Part shown: piece by piece, positions 7,209-15,383 of the stretch
Numbering within the stretch: the first letter of the stretch is position 1
Layout of the letters: the number at the start of each line of letters is the position of its first letter
Notes under the pieces: model-generated
Database searches by the model: none
Seen by the model: only the letters and a program-made list of their open reading frames with translations
What the model was told of the DNA's origin: nothing
Translations under genes and position numbers: made by a program
Source: an uncultured Eubacteriales bacterium
Lineage (GTDB): Bacteria; Bacillota; Clostridia; Oscillospirales; Oscillospiraceae
Direction: 5' to 3'
DNA: 22,398 bases
NCBI GenBank assembly: GCA_900546485.1
Contig: URDK01000037.1
Span: 1-22,398 of the forward strand

Positions 7209-8964
7209 GACCGAGTATTATATCCACGGGGTCAACGGCCCCGTCGTCAAGGTACGCGGTGGGCGGAGCCTGCCGCGCATGAGCCTTGTCTACGTCGGCA
7301 AGCAGCGCCTCTTCGGCGAGGTCGTGTCCTCGGCCGGCGAGGAGAGCATCGTGCAGATATACGAGGACTCCGGCGGGCTCTCCGCTGGGGAACCCGTCTA
7401 CCCGACCAACGAGCCGATGAGCATCCGCCTAGGCCCCGGCATGATAGGCGGCATATTCGACGGCATCGGCCGCCCGCTCAAGGACATAGAGGCCATGGCG
7501 GGCAGCTTCATCTCCAAGGGCATCAACATCGAGAGCCTGGACGCCGAGCGGCTCTGGGACGTGGAGCTGCTCATAAAGGAGGGCGACGCTCTCGCCCCGG
7601 GGCAGTTCTTCGCCAAGTGCCGCGAGAGCGAGATGACCGAGCACCGCTCCATGGTGCCGCCCGGTGTCTCGGGCCGCGCCGTGGACGTGAAGCCCTCGGG
7701 CAGCTACACGGTCGTGGAGCCCATAGCGTATGTGGAGGACGCGCGCGGCAACCGCACGCCGCTGACGCTCTCGCAGCGCTGGCCGGTGCGAGAGCCGCGG
7801 CCCTTCACGGACCGCCGGCCCATTGACCGCCCCCTGGTCACCGGCCAGAGGGTCATAGACACGCTCTTTCCCGTCGGCAAGGGCGGCTGCGCGGCCATAC
7901 CCGGCCCCTTCGGCGCGGGCAAGACCGTCGTGCAGCACCAGCTCGCAAAGTGGTCCGACGCCGACATAATCGTCTATCTCGGCTGCGGCGAGCGCGGCAA
8001 CGAGATGACCCAGGTGCTCGACGAGTTCCGCGAGCTCAAGGACCCGCGGACCGGCCGCCCCCTCATGGAGCGCACCATCCTCGTCGCGAACACCTCCAAC
8101 ATGCCCGTCGCCGCCCGCGAGGCGTCCATCTACACGGGCATGACCATAGCCGAATACTACCGCGACATGGGCTATCACGTCGCGCTGATGGCGGACTCCA
8201 CCTCCCGCTGGGCGGAGGCCCTGCGCGAGATATCGGGCCGTCTGGAGGAGATGCCCGCGGAGGAGAGCTTCCCCGCCTATCTGCCCAGCCGCCTCGCCGG
8301 CTTTTACGAGCGCGCGGGCTTTGTGGACACGCTCTCCGGTGCTGAGGGCAGCGTCACCGTCATAGGCGCGGTCTCGCCCCAGGGCGGCGACTTCTCGGAG
8401 CCCGTCACCCAGAACACCCAGCGCTTTGTCCGCTGCTTCTGGGCGCTGGACCGCTCCCTCGCCTACGCGCGCCACTTCCCCTCCATCAACTGGACCACGT
8501 CCTACACCGAGTATTTCAACGACCTCATCCCCTGGTACAACGAGAACTTCGGCGAGGACTTCACGGAGCTGCGCGTGCGCGTGATGTCGCTGCTCAATGA
8601 GGAGTCCTCCCTCATGGAGATAGTCAAGCTCATAGGCTCGGACATCCTGCCCGACGACCAGAAGCTCATCATCGAGACGGCCAAGGTCATACGCGAGGGC
8701 TTTTTGCAGCAGAACGCCTTCCATGCGACGGACACCTACATGAAGCCCGCAGACCAGATGACCATGCTGCGCGTCATACTCCGGCTCTACGACGGGGCGA
8801 AGGCCCTGGTGGCGGCCAGCATACCGCTGCGGCTGCTCACGGACACGGGCGTGTTCGCCGCACTGGAGCGCATGAAGTTCGAGCTAGGCGCGGGCAAGGA
8901 CGCAGCATACTTCACGGAGCTCGTGGACGGCGCCATCGCCTCCGTGCGCCGTGCCAACGCATAG
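7198..8964 (+). CDS. ntpA: V-type ATP synthase/ATPase catalytic subunit A
   Basis: The catalytic nucleotide-binding subunit (588 residues, the usual length), three copies per enzyme. It has an N-terminal beta barrel (GVNGPVVKVRG, 11-21), a long non-homologous insert (~100-200) that distinguishes A subunits from F-type beta, the Walker A loop GPFGAGKT (236-243), and the catalytic glutamate in GCGERGNEM (Glu265). These are followed by NTSNMPVAAREASIYTG and the Walker B region ALMADSTSRWAEALREISG. All catalytic residues appear intact. The ATG at 7198 lies inside the end of subunit E, with GGAGG 5 nt upstream. This is the most confidently identified gene of the operon. Confidence 0.98.
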   Translation: MENKTEYYIHGVNGPVVKVRGGRSLPRMSLVYVGKQRLFGEVVSSAGEESIVQIYEDSGGLSAGEPVYPTNEPMSIRLGPGMIGGIFDGIGRPLKDIEAMAGSFISKGINIESLDAERLWDVELLIKEGDALAPGQFFAKCRESEMTEHRSMVPPGVSGRAVDVKPSGSYTVVEPIAYVEDARGNRTPLTLSQRWPVREPRPFTDRRPIDRPLVTGQRVIDTLFPVGKGGCAAIPGPFGAGKTVVQHQLAKWSDADIIVYLGCGERGNEMTQVLDEFRELKDPRTGRPLMERTILVANTSNMPVAAREASIYTGMTIAEYYRDMGYHVALMADSTSRWAEALREISGRLEEMPAEESFPAYLPSRLAGFYERAGFVDTLSGAEGSVTVIGAVSPQGGDFSEPVTQNTQRFVRCFWALDRSLAYARHFPSINWTTSYTEYFNDLIPWYNENFGEDFTELRVRVMSLLNEESSLMEIVKLIGSDILPDDQKLIIETAKVIREGFLQQNAFHATDTYMKPADQMTMLRVILRLYDGAKALVAASIPLRLLTDTGVFAALERMKFELGAGKDAAYFTELVDGAIASVRRANA

Positions 8965-8975
8965 GGGGTGCAGCG

Positions 8976-10370
8976 ATGCGCATAGAATACACGGGTCTAT
9001 CCGAAATAAAGGGCTCCCTCGTCGCGCTCGAGGGCGTGCAGGGCGCCACCTATGACGAGCTGGCTGAGATACTCCTCCCCGACGGCAGCCGCCGCCGCGG
9101 CAGGGTCATCCTCATAGAGGGCGACCGCGTCGTCATCGAGGTCTTCGAGGGCACCAGCGGCATCGACATGCAGAGCGCCTGCACCCGCTTCCTCGGCAAG
9201 CCTATGACCCTCGCCCTCTCGGGCGAGATACTCGGCCGCGTGTTCGACGGCACGGGCCGCCCCATAGACGGCATGAGCGAGGTCTACGCCGCCGAGCGCC
9301 GCGACATCAACGGCGCGGCCATCAACCCCGTCTCCCGCGAGTACCCCAGGAGCTTCATCCTCACCGGCATCAGTTCCATCGACGCCACCTGCACGCTGAT
9401 AAGGGGCCAGAAGCTGCCCATCTTCTCCGGCGCCGGCATGAGCCACAACGAGCTTGCCGCGCAGATAGTCCGTCAGGCCAGGGTCGTGGCCACGGAGGGT
9501 GACGACGCGCGCTTCGTCACGGTGTTCTGCGCCATGGGCATAAAGAACGACACCGCAGACTATTTCCGGCGCGACTTTGCCGAGTCCGGCGCGCTGGGCA
9601 GGACGGTCATGTACCTGAACATGGCCTCCGACCCCATCATAGAGCGCATCCTCGCCCCGCGCTGCGCCATGACCGCGGCGGAGTACCTGGCCTTCGAGCT
9701 CGGCTACCACGTCCTCGTCGTCATGACCGACATGACCTTCTACTGCGAGGCGCTGCGCGAGTTCTCCAGCTCCAAGGGCGAGATACCCTCGAGAAAGGGC
9801 TTCCCGAGCTACATGTACTCCGACCTCGCCTCCATCTACGAGCGCGCGGGCCTCATCCGGGGCAAGCCGGGCAGCGTGACGCTGGTGCCCATACTCACCA
9901 TGCCGGGCGACGACATCTCCCACCCCATCCCGGACCTCACGGGCTACATCACCGAGGGCCAGATAGTCCTCTCGCGCGAGCTCTCGCAAAAGGGCATCTA
10001 CCCGCCGGTCAGCATACTCCCCTCCCTCTCGCGTCTCATGAAGGACGGCACGGGCGAGGGCTTCACGAGGGCCGACCATCCCGACCTCTCGAACCAGCTC
10101 TTTGCGAGCTACTCCGAGGTCGCGGGCGCGCGGAGCCTTGCGACCGTCATAGGTGAGGATGAGCTCTCGGAAAACGACAAGCTCAGCCTCAAGTTCGGCG
10201 CGGAGCTCGAGCGCCGCTTCATCACCCAGGGCATGTACGAGGACCGCAGCATCCAGACCACGCTGGACCTCGGCTGGGAGCTTTTGTCGATACTCCCGCG
10301 CGACGCGCTCTCGAGGGTGTCCGACAAGGTGCTCGACGAGCACTACGTCCACATCGACCACAAGCTCTAA
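8976..10370 (+). CDS. ntpB: V-type ATP synthase/ATPase regulatory subunit B
   Basis: The non-catalytic nucleotide-binding partner of A (464 residues, normal). It opens with EYTGLSEIKGSLVALEGV. It carries ILGRVFDGTGRPIDG and GISSIDATCTLIRGQKLPIFSG. The region aligned with the P-loop reads SGAGMSHNE (151-159), which lacks the GKT lysine as is normal for B subunits. It keeps the arginine-finger region SDLASIYERAG (Arg290), which completes the catalytic site of the adjacent A subunit. The ATG at 8976 follows TAGGGGGTG. Eleven bases separate it from subunit A, consistent with coordinated 1:1 synthesis. Confidence 0.97.
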   Translation: MRIEYTGLSEIKGSLVALEGVQGATYDELAEILLPDGSRRRGRVILIEGDRVVIEVFEGTSGIDMQSACTRFLGKPMTLALSGEILGRVFDGTGRPIDGMSEVYAAERRDINGAAINPVSREYPRSFILTGISSIDATCTLIRGQKLPIFSGAGMSHNELAAQIVRQARVVATEGDDARFVTVFCAMGIKNDTADYFRRDFAESGALGRTVMYLNMASDPIIERILAPRCAMTAAEYLAFELGYHVLVVMTDMTFYCEALREFSSSKGEIPSRKGFPSYMYSDLASIYERAGLIRGKPGSVTLVPILTMPGDDISHPIPDLTGYITEGQIVLSRELSQKGIYPPVSILPSLSRLMKDGTGEGFTRADHPDLSNQLFASYSEVAGARSLATVIGEDELSENDKLSLKFGAELERRFITQGMYEDRSIQTTLDLGWELLSILPRDALSRVSDKVLDEHYVHIDHKL

Positions 10371-10405
10371 AGGCGCGCCCTTAGCCATGACGGGGAGGTG
10401 ACAGC

Positions 10406-11029
10406 TTGGCGCAGACAGCACCCACAAAGGGTAACCTGAACGCCGCAAAGCGTTCGCGCGCACTCGCGGACAACGGCTATGAGCTGATGGACCGCAAGCG
10501 CAACATATTGATACGCGAGATAATGGACCTCATGGACGAGGCCGAGAGCCTTCAGGAGCGGATAGACTCCACCTTCTCGGAGGCCTACGCCTCCATGCGC
10601 ATGGCCGAGATATCAATGGGCGGCTCCGCTCAGAGCGGTGCGAATGCCGTGCCCATAGACAACGGCTTCTCCATCCGCTTCCGCAGCGTCATGGGCGTCG
10701 AGCTGCCCGTGGTCACGGCCGAGACGGAGGAGCTCTCCGGCCCGCCCTACGGCCTCGCCTTCACGAGCTCCGATCTGGACGACGCGTATTTCAAATTCGC
10801 GGAGGTCAAGGACCTCATCCGCGAGCTGGCCGAGACGGAAAACTGCATCTACCGCCTCGCCTACGCCATCAAAAAGGCCCAGAAGCGGGCCAATGCCCTG
10901 CAGAACATCGTCATTCCCGGGCTCGACTCCGAGATCGCCCGCATATCAGACGCACTTGAGGAAAAGGAACGCGAGGAATTTGTGCGTCTCAAGGTGGTCA
11001 AGGCCCGAGAGCCCCAGGATGAAGTGTAA
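10406..11029 (+). CDS. ntpD: V-type ATPase subunit D (central rotor shaft)
   Basis: The 207-residue central shaft subunit, a long antiparallel coiled coil that turns inside the A3B3 hexamer. The family signature is near the N-terminus: PTKGNL (residues 5-10), then KRSRALADNGYELMDRKR and NILIREIMDL. The C-terminal helix contains AYAIKKAQKRANALQNIVIPGL, also typical. The start is TTG at 10406, with GGGGAGGTG just upstream and no in-frame ATG nearby. It is separated from subunit B by 35 nt. It is the last recognisable ATPase gene; the lipoprotein follows after 27 nt. Confidence 0.96.
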   Translation: MAQTAPTKGNLNAAKRSRALADNGYELMDRKRNILIREIMDLMDEAESLQERIDSTFSEAYASMRMAEISMGGSAQSGANAVPIDNGFSIRFRSVMGVELPVVTAETEELSGPPYGLAFTSSDLDDAYFKFAEVKDLIRELAETENCIYRLAYAIKKAQKRANALQNIVIPGLDSEIARISDALEEKEREEFVRLKVVKAREPQDEV

Positions 11030-11056
11030 AAAGAGTTGAATGTGGAGGATATCAGT

Positions 11057-11860
11057 ATGAAAAGGACGATCTCTCTCGCGCTCTGCCTCGTACTCCTGCT
11101 CGGTCTCGCCGCCTGCGGCGGCAATGACTTCGAGGACGCCATGGCAAAGGCCCAGGCCGCCTCGGCTGAGCTCAAGAGCATGCATGTCGACATGGACATG
11201 AACATGGCCTTCTCCATGAGCGCCCAGGGCCAGAGCGTCGACATGCCCATCAGCATGAGCATGGCCATGGACGTCATCAACGAGCCCCTCAAATGCGACA
11301 GCACTGTTTCCATGAATATGTTCGGCACCGAGATAAGCACGCGCAGCTACGTCACCGAGGTCGACGGAAGCTACATGGCCTACGCCAGCTCCGACGGCGG
11401 CGCTACCTGGCTGTCCCAGCCCATCTCCGAGGGCGACCTCGGCCAGTATGACGCAGCCCAGAGCCTGGAGTTCTACCTCAGCGCGGCCGAGAGCTTCAGC
11501 CTCACCGGCGAGGAGGACCTCGACGGCGTCAAGGCCCTGCGCTATGACGGCGCTCTGACCGGCGACAAACTCAATGAGGCCATGGCCCTCACCGGCGCGG
11601 ACGACATGGTCGCCTCCACCACCGGCACCGCCGCGCCCAGCTTCGAGGGCAGCATGCCCATGACCATCTGGCTCGACAGCGAGACCTTCCTCCCGCTGCG
11701 CTACGACCTTGACATGGGCGAGATCATGACGAGCTACATGCAGCAGTCCGTCGACGAGAGCCAGGGCGTGACCGTCGACTCCGTCACCGCCACCGTCAGC
11801 ATGAGGCTCTCGAACTTCGACGGCATCAGCGATATCGCCACTCCCGAAGGCGTCGCCTGA
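11057..11860 (+). CDS. Methionine-rich lipoprotein, LolA/LppX-like type (function unknown)
   Basis: A 267-residue predicted lipoprotein. It has a signal peptide (MKRTISLALC...) with lipobox LAAC and acylated Cys20, so it would be anchored on the outer face of the membrane. The rest reads as alternating beta strands with phrases such as YVTEVDGSYMAY, EDLDGVKALRYDG and IWLDSETFLPLRYDL, typical of Clostridial LolA/LppX-like lipoproteins (DUF6612-like); this assignment is by pattern only. Residues 42-71 hold nine methionines, mostly on alternate positions. ATG at 11057 is chosen over TTG at 11036 because TGGAGG sits 8 nt upstream and the signal peptide begins there. It lies only 27 nt after subunit D and is followed by a terminator, so it is probably the last gene of the ATPase transcript. 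No direct link to ATPase function can be shown. Confidence 0.75.
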   Translation: MKRTISLALCLVLLLGLAACGGNDFEDAMAKAQAASAELKSMHVDMDMNMAFSMSAQGQSVDMPISMSMAMDVINEPLKCDSTVSMNMFGTEISTRSYVTEVDGSYMAYASSDGGATWLSQPISEGDLGQYDAAQSLEFYLSAAESFSLTGEEDLDGVKALRYDGALTGDKLNEAMALTGADDMVASTTGTAAPSFEGSMPMTIWLDSETFLPLRYDLDMGEIMTSYMQQSVDESQGVTVDSVTATVSMRLSNFDGISDIATPEGVA

Positions 11861-11880
11861 ACCCCACCCCCCGGCAAGTC

Positions 11881-11913
11881 AACTCCTGCCTGCACGTCGG
11901 GCAGGAGTTTTTT
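11881..11913 (+). terminator. Intrinsic terminator of the V-ATPase/lipoprotein operon
   Basis: AACTCCTGCC (11881-11890) pairs perfectly with GGCAGGAGTT (11900-11909) around a 9-nt loop, and a run of six T follows (11908-11913). It begins 20 nt after the lipoprotein stop codon. Confidence 0.9.
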
Positions 11914-11929
11914 AAACAGTATTTAACCG

Positions 11930-11980
11930 TTTTCCACAGAGTAATCAACATTTTAGACGTTTTCCACAGGGTTTTCCACC
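11930..11980 (+). promoter_or_regulatory. Cluster of three DnaA-box-like 9-mers
   Basis: TTTTCCACA occurs at 11930-11938 and 11960-11968, and TTTTCCACC at 11972-11980, all in the same orientation. The first two lie in an identical 12-mer (CGTTTTCCACAG) and match the relaxed DnaA-box consensus TTWTNCACA; the third has one mismatch. Start-to-start spacings are 30 and 12 bp. They are intergenic, between a terminator and the next gene. Binding by DnaA is inferred from the motif only. Confidence 0.4.
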
Positions 11981-12000
11981 GTCTCAGAGCATGGCGGGGC

Positions 12001-12050
12001 TTTATTTGAAGTTGTTTTTGATTTTGATTTTGTATTTGTTTTTGTTTTGG
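12001..12050 (+). other. C-free T-rich low-complexity tract
   Basis: Fifty bases without a single C, built from T runs broken by G and A in a TTTTGA/TTTTG rhythm, within an otherwise very GC-rich window. It lies just after the DnaA-box-like cluster and 47 bp before the next gene. It would melt easily. I could not identify a -35/-10 pair in it. It could be an unwinding element, an upstream promoter element or neutral low-complexity sequence. Confidence 0.5.
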
Positions 12051-12096
12051 CATCGTCCGCATGCGTCTGCATAGGTGTCAGAAAGGAGAAAAATAT

Positions 12097-13008
12097 ATGG
12101 CTAGACGAAGGAGTGGGAAAAGGCGCGGCAGCCTTATAGGTACGCTCGTGTTCGCGGCGGCCCTGCTCGTGATGTGGGCGGCCTCGAGCCTGGGGATAGT
12201 GAGCTGGGGCGGAGAGGACAGGGTCGACCTCACGGCGGCCTCCCTGCCCGATACGGGGCTTTTCGTCTCATACATAGATGTGGGTCAGGGCGACAGCGCC
12301 TTTCTCTCCTGCGGCGGAGATACGCTGCTCATAGACGCAGGCATCAGCTCCGAGGGTCAGACGGTGGTCGACTATCTTCGCTCCCACGGCGTCACGGAGC
12401 TCGACTATGTGGTCTGCACACACGCGCACGAGGACCACTGCGGCGGCCTGGACGAGGTCATAGCGGCCTTCGACATAGGCGCGCTCTATGCGCCCTACAC
12501 GGACTTCGACGCCTCCGGCGCCTTCACGCGCTTTGAGGACACGGCGGCGGATAAGGGACTCGCCGTCACGGTACCCGATCTCGGGGCAGAGTTCACGCTG
12601 GGCGATGCGGTGTTCCAGTTCGTCGGGCCCGTCTCCGACTGGGGGGACGATCTCAACGACTCCAGCCTCGTAGTGCGCGTCGAATACGGAGAGACGTCCT
12701 TCCTCTTTACCGGCGACATCTCCTCCGGCCCGCTGGCCGACTGCGCGCTCATCGGCGGCTTCGACCTCTCCTGCGATGTGCTCAAGCTCGGCCACCACGG
12801 CAGTTCGACCTCGACGGACGCCGAGGTGCTTGATCTCACGCGCCCCTCCCTCGCCATCGCCTGCTGCGGCGAGGACAACAGTTACGGCCACCCGCACGAG
12901 GAGGTGGTCGAGCTGCTCTCAGAGCGCGGCATAACGCTCCTGCGCACCGATACGGAGGGCAGCATCGAGCTCGTGAGCGACGGTAAAACGATATCGCGGG
13001 CAGCGTAA
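12097..13008 (+). CDS. Membrane-anchored ComEC/Rec2-like metallo-beta-lactamase protein
   Basis: A 303-residue protein with a basic N-terminus (MARRRSGKRRG) and one membrane segment (about 12-34), followed by an extracytoplasmic metallo-beta-lactamase domain like the C-terminal domain of the competence protein ComEC. Domain landmarks are VSYIDVGQGDSAFL (58-70), the metal motif THAHEDH (108-114), FTGDIS with Asp207, LKLGHHGSSTSTD (229-241) and NSYGHPHEE (261-269). Stand-alone proteins of this kind are frequent in Clostridia; nuclease or phosphodiesterase activity is assumed, and the substrate is unknown. ATG at 12097 is chosen over 12061 because AAAGGAG precedes it and the membrane anchor begins there. 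It has no partner genes and ends at a bidirectional terminator. Confidence 0.88.
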   Translation: MARRRSGKRRGSLIGTLVFAAALLVMWAASSLGIVSWGGEDRVDLTAASLPDTGLFVSYIDVGQGDSAFLSCGGDTLLIDAGISSEGQTVVDYLRSHGVTELDYVVCTHAHEDHCGGLDEVIAAFDIGALYAPYTDFDASGAFTRFEDTAADKGLAVTVPDLGAEFTLGDAVFQFVGPVSDWGDDLNDSSLVVRVEYGETSFLFTGDISSGPLADCALIGGFDLSCDVLKLGHHGSSTSTDAEVLDLTRPSLAIACCGEDNSYGHPHEEVVELLSERGITLLRTDTEGSIELVSDGKTISRAA

Positions 13009-13020
13009 AGGCAAAAAATA

Positions 13021-13046
13021 ACCGCCCCGGAGCTTTCCGGGGCGGT
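13021..13046. terminator. Bidirectional terminator between convergent genes
   Basis: ACCGCCCCGG (13021-13030) pairs perfectly with CCGGGGCGGT (13037-13046) around a 6-nt loop. T-rich sequence follows on the plus strand and an A-run (AAAAAATA) precedes it. It can therefore stop both the metallo-beta-lactamase transcript and the nupOPQ transcript. Confidence 0.9.
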
Positions 13047-13059
13047 TTTGCGTTTTGTT

Positions 13060-14091
13060 TTATCGTTTTGCCTTGTCGTAGGGTATGCCCTCGGCCTTGG
13101 GGGCGCGGGAGCTCTTGGAGGTGAAGGCCAGAACGATGAGGGTGATGAGATAGGGCAGCATGCGGTAGAAGTTCGCGCTGATGCCTATGTTCGCAAGGGT
13201 GAACACACCGTCGCCGTTGATGTCGATGCTCGTGTAGGCCGCGGCGATGCACTTGAAGAGGCCGAAGAGCAGCGCGCCGCCCGCGATGTTCAGCGGCTTC
13301 CAGTTGCCGAAGATCATGACCGCGAGGGCCAGGAAGCCGAAGCCCGCGACGTCGCCGTTGGAGGTGCAGTTCGCGGTGGTGAGCGCGTAGACGAAGCCGC
13401 CCATACCGGCCAGCGCGCCGGAAATGGTCGTGCCAGCGTAGCGCATCCTGTACACGTTGATGCCCAGCGAGTCCGCCGCCTGCGGGTTCTCGCCGCAGGC
13501 CCGCAGCCTGAGGCCGAAGCGGGTCTTGTAGAGGATTATCGACAGGATGATGAAGAGCAGTATGCACACATAGGTGGCGAGATAGGTCTTGTCGATGAAG
13601 GTGGAGCCGAAGAAGCCCATCTGGTCTGTGCGCCCGTAGCCGAACATCGCCTTCTTTATCATGAACCAGCTGGCGGAGTCGCCGGAGGCCATGGTCATGG
13701 TGTTCTGGTTGGCGATGATGCGGATGAAGAACAGCACGATGGCGGGGGCCATGAGGTTCAGTGCCGTGCCGCCGATGGTCTGGTCGGCGCGGAGGTTCAC
13801 GCTGGCAAAGCTGAGGAGCAGCGAGAAGATGGCGCCCATGATGGCCGCCGCGGCCATGGCCATGAGCTCCAGGCCCTGGAGGGCCAGGTAGTTGTCCATC
13901 TCCTTGGCCAGCTTGAACACCTCAAGCTGCTGCACCTCGCGCACGAAAAGCACGCCGACAAACGCGCCGAAGATCATGATACCTTCGAGGGCGAGGTTGA
14001 TGATGCCGCTGCGCTCCGCGAACACGCCGGCGAGCGCGACGATCATGAGCGGAATGGCGTAGATGAGCGTCTGCTGAATGAGGAATGTCAT
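13060..14091 (-). CDS. nupQ: Nucleoside ABC transporter permease (NupQ type)
   Basis: A 343-residue integral membrane protein of the branched-chain-amino-acid/nucleoside permease family. The opening TLIYAIPLMIVALAGVFAERSGIINLALEG is diagnostic of the shorter permease of BMP-type nucleoside importers (NupQ/YufQ of Bacillus). About eight to ten hydrophobic segments are visible, together with the conserved LRACGENPQAADSLGINVYRMRY, the cytoplasmic loop that docks on the ATPase. Its ATG overlaps the stop of nupP by 4 nt (ATGA). It is the last gene of the transporter operon and ends 14 bp from the bidirectional terminator. The exact nucleoside imported cannot be read from the sequence; the neighbouring deoD, udk and tdk support nucleosides as a class. 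Confidence 0.9.
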   Translation of the reverse strand: MTFLIQQTLIYAIPLMIVALAGVFAERSGIINLALEGIMIFGAFVGVLFVREVQQLEVFKLAKEMDNYLALQGLELMAMAAAAIMGAIFSLLLSFASVNLRADQTIGGTALNLMAPAIVLFFIRIIANQNTMTMASGDSASWFMIKKAMFGYGRTDQMGFFGSTFIDKTYLATYVCILLFIILSIILYKTRFGLRLRACGENPQAADSLGINVYRMRYAGTTISGALAGMGGFVYALTTANCTSNGDVAGFGFLALAVMIFGNWKPLNIAGGALLFGLFKCIAAAYTSIDINGDGVFTLANIGISANFYRMLPYLITLIVLAFTSKSSRAPKAEGIPYDKAKR

Positions 14092-15383
14092 GCCTCACCG
14101 CCTCCTTTCCCGGCGCTCTCAGCATCCCCCGGCGGGGCCTCCGGCACGGGGGCCGCCTCCACTGCGGGGGTCTCCGCCGCGGGCACCGCCCTCTCCGTCT
14201 CCGCGGCCGCTGTCTCGGCGGCGCGCTTCTTCTTGCGGCTGGTGAAGAGCATCTTGATGACCAGCGAGAAGGCGCTCAGGTACACGATGACGGCGATGAT
14301 GACGTCGGTCAGGTACTCGTTATAGGGCGTCAGGCTGGTGAGCTGCTGGCCGGCGATGTCGAGCATGGACATGAAGATGCCGGTGAAGATGACGCCTATG
14401 GGGTTGTTCGCCGCAAGCAGGGCGACGGGGATGCCGTTGAAGCCCGTGGCGGGCAGGGACTGGTAGGTCTGCCAGTAGAACTCCGTGTTGCCGGAGAGGT
14501 AGTAGAGAGCGGCGCCTGCGCCCGAGAGCGCGCCGGCAATGGCCATCGACAGCACGATGTTGCGCTTGTCCTTGATGCCCGCATACCTCGCCGCGTGGCG
14601 GTTGCTGCCGCAGGCCTTGAGCTGGTAGCCCAGGGTGGTCTTGTTGATGAGGATGTACATCAAAATGGCGATAACTATCGCGATAATGATGCCGCCGTTG
14701 ACCTGGCTGCCCGGGAAGAGCTTGTCGAGGCCCATCTTGGCGGTCTCTACGCCGTTGAAGCTGGTCTTGTAGATATAGTTGGTCTTGGTGTTCTCGACCA
14801 CGTTCTTGAAGTTGCTTATCTCAAAGGCCCAGGTAACGGCGTTGGCGGCGATCCAGTTGGTCATGATGGAGGCCAGGACCTCGTTTATGTTGAGGTAGGC
14901 CTTGACGAGGCCGGGGATGCAGCCCCAGAGGGCGCCGGCCGCCGCGCCGCCGAGGAAGGCGAGTATCCAGATGATGGTGGGGGGCACGACGTCGCTCGGG
15001 ATGCCGAGGGCGATCATGAGGCTGGCCATGGTGCCCATCAGGTACTGGCCGGGCGCGCCGATGTTGAAGAGGCCCGTCTTGAAGGCCACGGCGACGGAGA
15101 GACCGGTCATGATGAGCGGCGTGGCGCGGAAGAGCATGTTGCCCGTGCTGACCGGGTTGAAGCCGAAGGTCAGCGCGCCGTCCGTGCGTCCCGTGGAGAA
15201 GATGCTGGCGAGGACGATGCGCACGCCCTCCCAGGCGCTCTTGGGCGAGAGGCTGTCGCTTGTCAGGCCGACGATGACTATGACCACACAGCCGACCAGC
15301 AGGCCTATGACGATGGAGGCAAGGCTGGCCAGCACGGTTTTGGTGGCGTCCTTGGCCCAGAAGCTGTCGAGACGTTCTCTCAT
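14088..15383 (-). CDS. nupP: Nucleoside ABC transporter permease (NupP type)
   Basis: A 431-residue permease, the longer partner of nupQ. The conserved SLASIVIGLLVGCVVI anchor, PLIMTGLSVAVAFKTGLFNIGAPGQ and the docking loop LKACGSNRHAARYAGI are all present. The last ~45 residues are a hydrophilic Ala/Pro/Glu-rich tail (from about 385, starting with the basic SRKKKRAAE) with no membrane segment. This looks like a disordered cytoplasmic extension not needed for transport. Overlaps of 4 nt with both nupO upstream and nupQ downstream imply coupled translation. Confidence 0.9.
   Translation of the reverse strand: MRERLDSFWAKDATKTVLASLASIVIGLLVGCVVIVIVGLTSDSLSPKSAWEGVRIVLASIFSTGRTDGALTFGFNPVSTGNMLFRATPLIMTGLSVAVAFKTGLFNIGAPGQYLMGTMASLMIALGIPSDVVPPTIIWILAFLGGAAAGALWGCIPGLVKAYLNINEVLASIMTNWIAANAVTWAFEISNFKNVVENTKTNYIYKTSFNGVETAKMGLDKLFPGSQVNGGIIIAIVIAILMYILINKTTLGYQLKACGSNRHAARYAGIKDKRNIVLSMAIAGALSGAGAALYYLSGNTEFYWQTYQSLPATGFNGIPVALLAANNPIGVIFTGIFMSMLDIAGQQLTSLTPYNEYLTDVIIAVIVYLSAFSLVIKMLFTSRKKKRAAETAAAETERAVPAAETPAVEAAPVPEAPPGDAESAGKGGGEA

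Noticed and set aside
9426..9452. Apparent loss of the Walker A lysine in ATPase subunit B
   Set aside because: The degenerate loop SGAGMSHNE is the normal state of the non-catalytic B subunit, not a mutation.
11826..12062. Minus-strand frame of 78 codons over the DnaA-box-like cluster
   Set aside because: Its repeated WKT and Lys/Gln-rich parts are just the translation of the T-rich tract and the TTTTCCACA repeats. There is no ribosome binding site and it overlaps a terminator.
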